Shown here piece after piece: positions 1 to 5,583 of a stretch of 6,526 bases of DNA. The position numbers and the translations under genes are program-made. The notes under the pieces are model-generated. The model had not been told where the DNA came from and searched no databases. It saw only the letters and a list, made by a program, of their open reading frames with translations. Each line of letters starts with the position of its first letter. Positions within the stretch are counted from its first letter, which is position 1. This stretch comes from an uncultured Bacteroidales bacterium (GTDB lineage Bacteria > Bacteroidota > Bacteroidia > Bacteroidales > Paludibacteraceae). The stretch covers positions 1 through 6,526 of the forward strand of contig CAIWIS010000065.1 in NCBI GenBank assembly GCA_903912795.1. The letters are read 5' to 3'.

Positions 1-803
1 AAAGCTACCAACAAATAATCCGCATCTTCGCAATTAATTTCTTCAAAAATAACTTCATTCTTCTCTATTTCACGATATCGACCTTGAAGTGTATTATTAA
101 GCTCTTCCATTTCGTATGCTTCCAAACGCAACGAATTGATAATATTGGGACCACGATCAGCTGATTTTCCGAGTGTTGCCCAAGGTGTATTTTTCTTTAT
201 TTCTTCCTCGGTCCAACGTGGTTTATATGGAGGCAAAATCACTTTTTCCATCATTTGGCCAATAATACCATCTACCAAAACCATGGCAGGTGTACGATAT
301 TTAAAGGCTAGCTCAAAAGCCATTACTGTATGGTCAGCCATTTCCTGAACCGAAGCTGGAGCAAGTGTAATTACTTTATAATCGCCATGTCCACCACCTT
401 TTACTGTTTGAAAATAGTCGGCCTGACTTGGTTGAATTGTGCCTAAGCCCGGACCACCACGCATAACATTTACAATAACACAGGGCAATTCAGCAGCAGC
501 AAGATATGACATTCCTTCCTGCATTAAACTAATTCCTGGGCTTGATGACGATGTCATTGCCTTTTTACCACAACCAGCTGCACCATAAACCATATTAATG
601 GACGAGGTTTCACTTTCGGCCTGTAAAACTACCATACCAGTTGTATTCCAAGGCTCTAAATCCATCAATGTTTCCATTATTTCGGATTGTGGAGTTATTG
701 GATATCCAAAATAACCATCGCAACCACAGCGAATGGCTGCATGTGCTATAGCCTCATTACCCTTCATTAAGAGTATTTCGTTATCTTGATCTTTATTGCT
801 CAT
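1..803 (-). CDS. vorB: 2-oxoacid:ferredoxin oxidoreductase alpha subunit VorB (partial, C-terminus off the left edge)
   Basis: Reading leftward from the ATG at 803-801, the frame stays open to the window edge, giving 267 whole codons of a protein that is usually about 350-360 residues. It is the alpha subunit of the 3-methyl-2-oxobutanoate (2-ketoisovalerate) type of 2-oxoacid:ferredoxin oxidoreductase, a cytosolic enzyme that converts branched 2-oxoacids plus CoA to acyl-CoA, CO2 and reduced ferredoxin. The N-terminal pyrimidine-binding domain is clear: GNEAIA at 15-20, YPITP at 34-38, QAESE at 61-65 (likely includes the glutamate that activates TPP), TSSSSPG at 84-90, NVMRGGPGLGT at 112-122 and QPSQADY at 124-130. 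The second domain begins near residue 255 and is cut. It lies 62 bases downstream of the ferredoxin gene, the usual order for this operon in Bacteroidales. Substrate preference (branched-chain versus other oxoacids) is taken from the family name and is not proven by the sequence. Confidence 0.93.
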   Translation of the reverse strand, partial: MSNKDQDNEILLMKGNEAIAHAAIRCGCDGYFGYPITPQSEIMETLMDLEPWNTTGMVVLQAESETSSINMVYGAAGCGKKAMTSSSSPGISLMQEGMSYLAAAELPCVIVNVMRGGPGLGTIQPSQADYFQTVKGGGHGDYKVITLAPASVQEMADHTVMAFELAFKYRTPAMVLVDGIIGQMMEKVILPPYKPRWTEEEIKKNTPWATLGKSADRGPNIINSLRLEAYEMEELNNTLQGRYREIEKNEVIFEEINCEDADYLLVA

Positions 804-865
804 TGTTTACTTACAATTTGAAAATGAAATCTTTTTTTGTTTAAATTAATAGCAAGTGCAATCAA

Positions 866-1093
866 TTATTGCAACTTTACTCTATACACCGTTATACAAG
901 CATCAGGACAAACATTTGCACAAGCCGAACAGCCTATACATTCCTCACTCTGAGCCATGTGCGAAAAATTATATCCTTTAGAATTTGCTTCGCTGGATAA
1001 TGCTAGAACAGTTGTTGGACAAGCCACTACGCAAAGGTCACAACCCTTGCATTTTTCGGTATCAACAACCACTGCACCTCTGAATTTTGCCAT
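866..1093 (-). CDS. 2[4Fe-4S] ferredoxin, electron-carrying subunit of the Vor-type oxidoreductase
   Basis: This 75-residue protein has two complete 4Fe-4S motifs, CxxCxxCxxxCP at C15-C18-C21-C25 and again at C52-C55-C58-C62, each followed by proline. That is the pattern of low-potential dicluster ferredoxins and of the delta subunit of 2-oxoacid:ferredoxin oxidoreductases. The two motifs are separated by 26 residues, longer than in small clostridial ferredoxins and typical of the oxidoreductase-associated form. An extra cysteine, C66, follows the second motif and is probably not a ligand. It is the first gene of the operon, just upstream of vorB, so its role is inferred to be taking electrons from the alpha/beta core and passing them to soluble ferredoxin. 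There is no signal peptide or membrane segment. The start is the only ATG giving the conserved N-terminal strand (RGAVVVDTEKC). A probable promoter lies about 30 bases upstream. Confidence 0.93.
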   Translation of the reverse strand: MAKFRGAVVVDTEKCKGCDLCVVACPTTVLALSSEANSKGYNFSHMAQSEECIGCSACANVCPDACITVYRVKLQ

Positions 1094-1119
1094 ATTAGTT
1101 ACAATTTATAATCAGGTCA

Positions 1120-1127
1120 CAAAAGTA
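1120..1127 (-). promoter_or_regulatory. Candidate -7 promoter element of the ferredoxin-vorB operon
   Basis: Read on the minus strand, this is TACTTTTG, a full match to the Bacteroidetes -7 consensus TAnnTTTG. Transcription would begin near 1115, leaving a leader of about 20 bases before the ATG at 1093. The -33 element is poor: at the expected distance there is only a TCG within an AT-rich stretch. An inverted repeat (AATGCT, 7-base spacer, AGCATT; 1154-1172) lies just upstream and could bind a regulator. The call rests on the -7 match and position only. Confidence 0.5.
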
Positions 1128-1247
1128 ATTAAATTTTATTTTAAACGATATTTAATGCTGAAAATTAGCATTTTTTAATTGAATAAAAGCATAATTGAAT
1201 TACTTAAAACATTAAATTAAAGCATAATACACATCCAAATAATCTTT

Positions 1248-1271
1248 TCATTTCAAATCATTCATTTCAAA
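1248..1271. repeat. Short imperfect tandem repeat, 14-base period
   Basis: The ten bases TCATTTCAAA occur at 1248-1257 and again at 1262-1271, separated by TCAT. Further TTCAAA cores appear nearby (around 1303, 1324 and 1361). In such AT-rich DNA this can arise by chance or slippage, and no function is claimed. Confidence 0.5.
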
Positions 1272-1435
1272 CATAAACTCCCAATAATTCGAAAAAACGC
1301 CTTTCAAAAATGTAATTTATTCTTCAAATCCACATTTTACTTACAATTCAACACATACAATTCAAATATCAAATTTTATATTGACTTTATATTTACAAAC
1401 TCCATCATTAAACATATAAGTATTGGTATTGGTTC

Positions 1436-1471
1436 AATTGGAGTTTTGTAATTAACATAAAAAACCCAATT
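1436..1471. repeat. Imperfect inverted repeat (bulged hairpin)
   Basis: The arm AATTGG-A-GTTTT (1436-1447) pairs with AAAACCCAATT (1461-1471) over 11 base pairs if A1442 is bulged out, with a 13-base loop. There is no T-tract directly after the stem on either strand, so it is not a standard terminator. It could be a structured piece of an untranslated transcript or a weak 3' end for the nuclease mRNA. Confidence 0.4.
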
Positions 1472-1578
1472 TCAATTATCAAAATAAGCACTTATAAATT
1501 ATCATAATCTACAATGTAAATAAACGAGCATTATTTATATTGCAAAGAAAAGCAACTCTTAGCTATTATAAATAAAAA

Positions 1579-1623
1579 TGGGAAATAAAGACCAATAATG
1601 GGATGAAAAACGATTATTTGGGA
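1579..1623. repeat. Three TGGGA motifs at exact 20-base spacing
   Basis: TGGGA occurs at 1579-1583, 1599-1603 and 1619-1623, each 20 bases from the last, that is about two helical turns apart. The first two copies share the longer core AATGGGA; the third is TTTGGGA. The intervening bases are not conserved. The array lies just downstream of the nuclease stop codon. A protein-binding array is possible, but three five-base words is thin evidence. Confidence 0.4.
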
Positions 1624-1671
1624 TTAAATACACTAATCGATTTTACAAAAATACCACAAAACATGCATTAA

Positions 1672-4539
1672 CTATCGGTTACATATAGTTTTGTAAACAC
1701 AATATTCGCAGGGTTTATTCGATTCGGTTTGTACGAATGGAATTTCGTCATTAAAAATTTCATCCAGACAATTGGTTAAATGCTCGCCAAATTCTAATTC
1801 AAAATCACGATAATCGTCAACATACGAATTGGTGGGTTTGTGGAGAATTTCAGTTCTGAATTTATCTTTAAAGAGTTCACGTAGATAAATTATTCCAGGC
1901 TCAATTTTTTTAGTTCCAGCATGTTCTTTATACAGCATACCGTACAAAAATGTTTGCAAAATATATTTGGGTCGTTTGTCGTTATTATGTTCAAAAACCT
2001 CTTCCCAATTAGTGAAGTCAAGTGTACCTCCTCCCGTTTTGTAATCGAGCACGCGCAATTTTCCATCTTTCTCGTCGATACGATCTATCACACCAACAAT
2101 ATTTACATTTCCACGCTGGGTTTTAATTGTCATATCAAGTTTTTTTTCGGACTCAATCAAGACAAAAGGTGCATAGCTTTTATCATATTGCAAAACCTTA
2201 ATAACATATTTACGAAGAACGCTGGCAATAAGTAAATTATTACCTTCCAACTCTATTTCGTCAGCATTTTTTTTCTGAAAAAACTCTTCGTTAAATGCTC
2301 TTCGAATGTGCTTATCAATTACAGATAAGCTTTTTATTAGTATTTCAATCTCTTCCTTTTGAATTAGACGGCCTGTAAGTGGCTTGTAAATATATTCCAT
2401 TACAGTATGAAACAAGGTACCAAACATGGTATCTTCAACAGTTTCTTTCACCTCTTCGGCTTGATCAACGCGCTCTACTCGGGTTAAATAAAATTGGAGA
2501 GGACAATCAATATACGATTTAATTGAACTGGCCGATAGATACCTCTTATCTTCATTTTCGGAAAAGAACAATTGCATTTTTTGTAGTATTTCAGGCGTTT
2601 TATGTACCACTATTTGCTTGGTTTCGCCAAATGAAATATCGTAGTTTACCGATTTTTTTTGAATATTTAAGCCATAATGATAATTTAATTGATTGATATA
2701 GCGACTTACTTCGGCATTTTGCAAACCTTCGGTACGGGCATCGTAAATAAAATACAATCTTTTGGCGCGATGTATTAAACGGTAAAAATTATAGGAAGTA
2801 ATGGTATCGTGATATTCAAAAGTAGGTAAACCAAATCCTTTACGTAAATTATATGGGATAAAACTATTTTGTGAAGATTTTTTGGGAAAAACACCTTCGT
2901 TAAACGAAGTAATAATCACATGTTCGAAATCAAGACCACGTGACTCAAGTACGCCCATAACCTGCAATCCATCCAGAGGTTCGCCAATAAAAGGGATAGA
3001 AATTCCAGCAACTAATTGCTGAATAATTTTGCCCAAGGTATCCATACTCATCCCGGCATCTACACTATTCTGGCTTACAATAGTTTCAATTCTGTTGATT
3101 GTTAAATAAAACTGATGTAAAAAATCACGTTCGATTTGAAAATCAGCATCTTCCGATGCATTATTTTGCCATTCGAAGCTTAATTGTTTAATAATTTCGA
3201 GCAAATAATGTATTAGGTCAACAGTAGAATTTACGGGCGAAAATAACAATCGGAACAACGTGTTTTTATGTAAGTCAGCAGCATTCACATATATTTTGTT
3301 AAACCTTGCCATATCAGTCAACACATTACTACAATCAGCTGCCAATAGCTGCGATACATATTGATGATTTAGAATATCCGAAATATTTTTATGATAAAAC
3401 AAGACTTTTGATCCTGTTACACGAATCCTACGTTGCAATTCGAAAATCTGTGAGATTAAACCAGCCACAGGAGTTGAGCTCAATGGATAGCCCATTGTAA
3501 TATTAATTTTGACTATTTGTTCTGGAAATGCGTAAAGCATGGATACCAACAAATTTTCGTCGGGTAAAATCACAGCAGTATCAATCCAACTGTCCGAAGG
3601 CTGTTTGTCGACACAAAGTTTTTCGAGCGTGGAGTAAACCTGCTTTGTCATACCTACAGCCGATGGAACCCCAACAAGACTTATTTCTTTGTCATTAAGC
3701 GACAAGTTATCGGTTGAAATTAACAATTTTGAAGGAAAAACATGTGTATTATCAGCAAAAAACTGTGAAGCAGGATTATCTGCATCGCGCAATTCATCCG
3801 ATTCATAGTCCCAATAAAAATCAGCCTGACCTCGCTTTAATAATTCGCTCATCAATACCCGTTCACATGGATTGAGTGCATTGAAACCAATAAAAACAAA
3901 GCTCTTAGAATCCAAATCGGGAACTGATTCTTTGTTTTTTAGTTTTTCGGCCAGTTCGCGGCAAATCATACCTTCGGTACCTAACGAATTATTTTTAAGC
4001 TGCGTAACAAACTCATTATATACGTCGTAGAGCACTTTCCATGTAGCAATAAATTGTTCTTTTGTCTTTTCTTCGGATACTGGAATAAAATTTTTCCAAA
4101 ATTGTTTTATGGCACTTATTTGTCTTTCGGACAACACATTAAACATGCGCTCAATCTCATTTAGTTCTGTTACATTTTGAAATAACTGATACGCATCGAC
4201 CAAATACTTATCAACCTCATCAAAATCGTTGAGCAACATTTCGCCCCAAAAAATAAAACTATCAAATGATTCTTCTGTTTTACTTATTTGCTTATAAATC
4301 TTGTAAATAAGAAAAAGATTACTTAGCCTATCAGCGGCTTGTAATTGTGTAGCGGAACTAAAACACTCGTTAATTGTAAGTATTTCGGGCGAAAACAATG
4401 GCTTATCAATTAATTGCGAAATGTATTTTTGAAAAAACAGACCAGCTCGCCGATTTGGAAAAACAAAAGTAAATTTATTTATATCCTTATTATATGTAGA
4501 ATAAAATGCATCAGCTACCCTATATAAAAATGAATTCAT
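1672..4539 (-). CDS. AddB-like PD-(D/E)XK nuclease with C-terminal 4Fe-4S staple
   Basis: This 955-residue cytosolic protein resembles AddB, the non-motor helicase-like and nuclease subunit of the AddAB (RecBCD-type) double-strand-break repair machine. Residues 1-660 form the inactivated helicase part: FVFPNRRAG at 25-33 stands where a Walker A loop would be, and no GKT/GKS is present. The stretch around 527-552 (ESRGLDFEHVII then NEGVFP) is the family's helicase-like landmark. Residues 667-955 are the RecB-type nuclease: H711 in GTLFHTVME, D819 in GVIDRID, D832 and K834 in LDYKTG, and Q862 in ILQTFLYG. The D819-D832 spacing of 13 equals that of the catalytic aspartates of RecB. Cysteines C679, C944, C947 and C953 give the C...CxxCx5C iron-sulfur pattern of AddB. 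All key nuclease residues are present, so activity is expected. Its helicase partner AddA, often adjacent, is not in the window. It is shorter than Bacillus AddB but normal for Bacteroidetes. Confidence 0.88.
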   Translation of the reverse strand: MNSFLYRVADAFYSTYNKDINKFTFVFPNRRAGLFFQKYISQLIDKPLFSPEILTINECFSSATQLQAADRLSNLFLIYKIYKQISKTEESFDSFIFWGEMLLNDFDEVDKYLVDAYQLFQNVTELNEIERMFNVLSERQISAIKQFWKNFIPVSEEKTKEQFIATWKVLYDVYNEFVTQLKNNSLGTEGMICRELAEKLKNKESVPDLDSKSFVFIGFNALNPCERVLMSELLKRGQADFYWDYESDELRDADNPASQFFADNTHVFPSKLLISTDNLSLNDKEISLVGVPSAVGMTKQVYSTLEKLCVDKQPSDSWIDTAVILPDENLLVSMLYAFPEQIVKINITMGYPLSSTPVAGLISQIFELQRRIRVTGSKVLFYHKNISDILNHQYVSQLLAADCSNVLTDMARFNKIYVNAADLHKNTLFRLLFSPVNSTVDLIHYLLEIIKQLSFEWQNNASEDADFQIERDFLHQFYLTINRIETIVSQNSVDAGMSMDTLGKIIQQLVAGISIPFIGEPLDGLQVMGVLESRGLDFEHVIITSFNEGVFPKKSSQNSFIPYNLRKGFGLPTFEYHDTITSYNFYRLIHRAKRLYFIYDARTEGLQNAEVSRYINQLNYHYGLNIQKKSVNYDISFGETKQIVVHKTPEILQKMQLFFSENEDKRYLSASSIKSYIDCPLQFYLTRVERVDQAEEVKETVEDTMFGTLFHTVMEYIYKPLTGRLIQKEEIEILIKSLSVIDKHIRRAFNEEFFQKKNADEIELEGNNLLIASVLRKYVIKVLQYDKSYAPFVLIESEKKLDMTIKTQRGNVNIVGVIDRIDEKDGKLRVLDYKTGGGTLDFTNWEEVFEHNNDKRPKYILQTFLYGMLYKEHAGTKKIEPGIIYLRELFKDKFRTEILHKPTNSYVDDYRDFELEFGEHLTNCLDEIFNDEIPFVQTESNKPCEYCVYKTICNR

Positions 4540-4596
4540 GCTACTAGTGATATATTTTTTGTTGAATTACGATTTATGGAATACTAGTTTAAAGTG

Positions 4597-4626
4597 CTAA
4601 AATACAACTATAAAATGAATAGTCAA
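4597..4626 (-). promoter_or_regulatory. Candidate promoter of the AddB-like gene
   Basis: On the minus strand TTG (bases 4626-4624, within TTGACT) is followed after 19 bases by TATTTTAG (4604-4597), a one-mismatch version of the Bacteroidetes -7 element TAnnTTTG. The predicted start near 4592 leaves a leader of about 50 bases before the ATG at 4539. The same bases also resemble a sigma70-type pair (TTGACT, 16 bases, TATTTT). No other pair with matching spacing was found in this direction. Confidence 0.42.
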
Positions 4627-4703
4627 TACTAAATATGTAAAAACATTTCAACAAAACTCATAAATATCTATTACCAAATCAGTTATAACACCAAACAGTA
4701 TTT

Positions 4704-4721
4704 AACACATTGCGTTGTGTT
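4704..4721. repeat. 18-base inverted repeat overlapping the upstream small-RNA promoter
   Basis: AACACA at 4704-4709 is mirrored by TGTGTT at 4716-4721 across a six-base spacer, the size of a typical dimeric regulator site. It covers the -33 zone of the first small-RNA promoter. It is also followed by five T residues, so a weak hairpin terminator is the alternative reading, but no plus-strand gene upstream would need one. Confidence 0.4.
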
Positions 4722-4770
4722 TTTTTAACTAAATATATTTGCACGATAAACGATAATTTGTGCATCTTTG
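4710..4770 (+). promoter_or_regulatory. Tandem Bacteroidetes-type promoters for a candidate small RNA
   Basis: Two overlapping promoters can be read. In the first, TTG at 4710-4712 is followed after 21 bases by TATATTTG at 4734-4741, a perfect TAnnTTTG. In the second, TTTG at 4738-4741 (the end of the first -7 box) is followed after 21 bases by CATCTTTG at 4763-4770, one mismatch from consensus. Starts would fall near 4746 and 4774. The next downstream signal is an intrinsic terminator at 4825-4858, not a start codon with an open frame. Confidence 0.5.
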
Positions 4771-4773
4771 CAG

Positions 4774-4858
4774 AGTAAACAAACAGATAAATTTTTCATA
4801 GTTAAGGTTTAGGTTAAAATGTGGCAAAGGGTAGCTGTGAAGCTCCCCTTTGTTTTTT
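4774..4858 (+). ncRNA. Candidate small RNA of about 85 nt (or 110 nt from the upstream start)
   Basis: The interval is bounded on the left by consensus-like Bacteroidetes promoters and on the right by a strong intrinsic terminator, and it has no meaningful open reading frame. The 5' half is A/T-rich and looks unstructured, with two AGGTT words at 4805-4815; the 3' half is the terminator stem. The 5' end is estimated from the -7 box, so it is approximate. Promoter-to-terminator RNAs of this kind are known in Bacteroidales (for example the Bacteroidales-1 RNA class), but I cannot assign this one to any known family. It could alternatively be the attenuated far-upstream leader of greA. Confidence 0.45.
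4825..4858 (+). terminator. Strong intrinsic terminator upstream of greA
   Basis: CAAAGGG (4825-4831) pairs with CCCTTTG (4846-4852). After one T/C mismatch, AGCT pairs with AGCT around a GTGA loop (4837-4840), a stable GNRA-type tetraloop. Six T residues follow at 4853-4858. The polarity is plus-strand only, since the minus strand lacks a T-tract after the stem. No plus-strand protein gene precedes it, which is what points to a small RNA. Confidence 0.8.
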
Positions 4859-4940
4859 ATATAAATCAATGTAAAATAGCGTTTTAATCAAAAACAACAA
4901 CATGATTTTACAGCAAATAAAAATATAAATTCAAAAATAA

Positions 4941-4971
4941 TTTGCAAATTTAAAATTTGCTTGTATATTTG
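4941..4971 (+). promoter_or_regulatory. greA promoter, consensus Bacteroidetes type
   Basis: TTTG at 4941-4944 and TATATTTG at 4964-4971 are separated by 19 bases, an exact match to the Bacteroidetes primary-sigma promoter (TTTG -33, TAnnTTTG -7). Transcription should start near 4975, giving a greA leader of about 93 bases. No Shine-Dalgarno sequence precedes the greA ATG, as is usual in this phylum. Confidence 0.75.
4944..4960. promoter_or_regulatory. 17-base perfect palindrome in the greA promoter spacer (possible operator)
   Basis: GCAAATTT (4944-4951), a single central A (4952) and AAATTTGC (4953-4960) form a perfect inverted repeat lying between the -33 and -7 boxes and overlapping the last base of the -33 box. 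A protein bound there would block RNA polymerase. AT-rich DNA produces such palindromes by chance fairly often, and no regulator is known from this window. Confidence 0.35.
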
Positions 4972-4996
4972 CATAAATTATTTCAAAAGATAACTG

Positions 4997-5027
4997 GAGT
5001 TCCGGCATGTAGTCGGAATTCTTTTTT
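4997..5027 (+). terminator. Terminator-like hairpin inside the greA leader (possible attenuator)
   Basis: GAGTTCCG (4997-5004) pairs with CGGAATTC (5014-5021) over eight base pairs, including one G-U pair, with a nine-base loop; six T residues follow at 5022-5027. It begins only about 22 bases after the predicted greA start site and ends 40 bases before the ATG. It should therefore release a short RNA of about 50 nt in some rounds of transcription and let the rest read through into greA. The E. coli greA leader is known to do something similar (GraL RNAs), but homology is not implied. Confidence 0.65.
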
Positions 5028-5067
5028 GTTTACACAAATAATAATTCATACTTAAAATATTAGAATT

Positions 5068-5538
5068 ATGGCAGTTGCTTACATGACCGCTGAAGGTTAT
5101 AAAAAATTAATGGCAGAACTTAATGAGTTGGAAAGCGTACAGCGTCCATCCATTTCGAAACAAATAGCTGAGGCTCGTGACAAAGGCGACCTTTCGGAAA
5201 ATGCTGAATACGATGCAGCAAAAGAGGCTCAAGGTATGCTCGAAATGAAAATATCGCTTTTGAAAGAAACAATTTCGACAGCTCGAATGATTGACGAAAC
5301 GAAAATAAACACGGATGAAGTGCAGATTTTAACGCGTATTAAAATCAAAAACACAAAAACAAATCAGTTGATGTCGTATTTACTTGTTTCGGAAAGCGAA
5401 GCCAACCTAAAAGAAGGCAAACTGTCGGTTACAACTCCTATTGCCAAAGGCTTACTGGGCAAAAAAATTGGCGAAAAAGCAACTGTAACAGTACCATCAG
5501 GAATTATGGAGTTCGAAGTTCTTGAAATTAGTTTATAA
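5068..5538 (+). CDS. greA: Transcription elongation factor GreA
   Basis: GreA enters the secondary channel of RNA polymerase and stimulates cleavage of the nascent RNA, restarting backtracked complexes. The 156-residue length is normal. Residues 1-75 form the antiparallel coiled coil, whose tip carries the conserved GDLSENAEYDAA segment; its acidic residues D41 and E44 fall at the same numbers as the catalytic-tip residues of E. coli GreA. Residues from about 80 to 156 form the FKBP-like globular domain, with the signature TPIAKGLLGKKIGE at 122-135. The start at 5068 keeps the E. coli numbering; the inner ATG (M6) would also give a working core. It is the first gene of a likely operon with the HIT and thioesterase genes, driven by the consensus promoter at 4941-4971 and perhaps limited by the leader hairpin at 4997-5027. 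Confidence 0.98.
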   Translation: MAVAYMTAEGYKKLMAELNELESVQRPSISKQIAEARDKGDLSENAEYDAAKEAQGMLEMKISLLKETISTARMIDETKINTDEVQILTRIKIKNTKTNQLMSYLLVSESEANLKEGKLSVTTPIAKGLLGKKIGEKATVTVPSGIMEFEVLEISL

Positions 5539-5583
5539 GCATATTTAAAAAACTCTATAAAACGATTTGAATCAGTTCATTGC

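Larger units (their letters stand above)
1094..1671. other. 578-base AT-rich non-coding gap between the nuclease gene and the ferredoxin operon
   Basis: No convincing coding region, tRNA or strong intrinsic terminator is visible on either strand. The stretch separates two same-direction (minus-strand) genes, so it must contain the nuclease 3' end and the ferredoxin operon promoter. It holds the promoter element near 1120, a 14-base imperfect tandem repeat at 1248-1271, a bulged hairpin at 1436-1471 and a three-copy phased motif at 1579-1623. From 1201 to 1380 the plus strand has 36 C but only 4 G, and 1313-1382 has no G at all. Such asymmetry may mark a long untranslated region or a decayed gene; neither can be shown here. 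Confidence 0.7.

Noticed and set aside
136..348. 70-residue plus-strand open frame
   Set aside because: It lies antisense inside vorB, whose minus-strand frame is unambiguously conserved; the plus-strand product has no recognisable features.
1154..1172. Hairpin AATGCT / AGCATT followed by T residues on the plus strand as a terminator
   Set aside because: No plus-strand gene precedes it and the stem is only six AT-rich base pairs; kept only as a possible site upstream of the ferredoxin promoter.
957..1178. 73-residue plus-strand open frame overlapping the ferredoxin gene
   Set aside because: Half of it is antisense to the two-cluster ferredoxin and the rest is AT-rich intergenic DNA; no promoter or family resemblance.
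1186..1228. Direct repeat AAAGCATAAT (1186-1195 and 1219-1228)
   Set aside because: Two ten-base AT-rich copies 33 bases apart are not enough to call a repeat family, origin element or CRISPR.
1921..2235. 104-residue plus-strand open frame
   Set aside because: It is antisense to the catalytic nuclease domain of the AddB-like gene and looks like a shadow of that frame.
3306..3500. 64-residue plus-strand open frame
   Set aside because: It is antisense to the middle of the AddB-like gene and shows no protein-like motif.
4870..4912. Eight-base inverted repeat TGTAAAAT / ATTTTACA with a 27-base spacer between the first terminator and the greA promoter
   Set aside because: The arms are AT-rich, the spacer is long and no T-tract follows, so chance is the simplest explanation.
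4774..5067. A known metabolite riboswitch upstream of greA
   Set aside because: I could not match the hairpins or flanking bases to any riboswitch consensus I know (such as preQ1, SAM, TPP, cobalamin or fluoride), and greA is not a usual riboswitch target.
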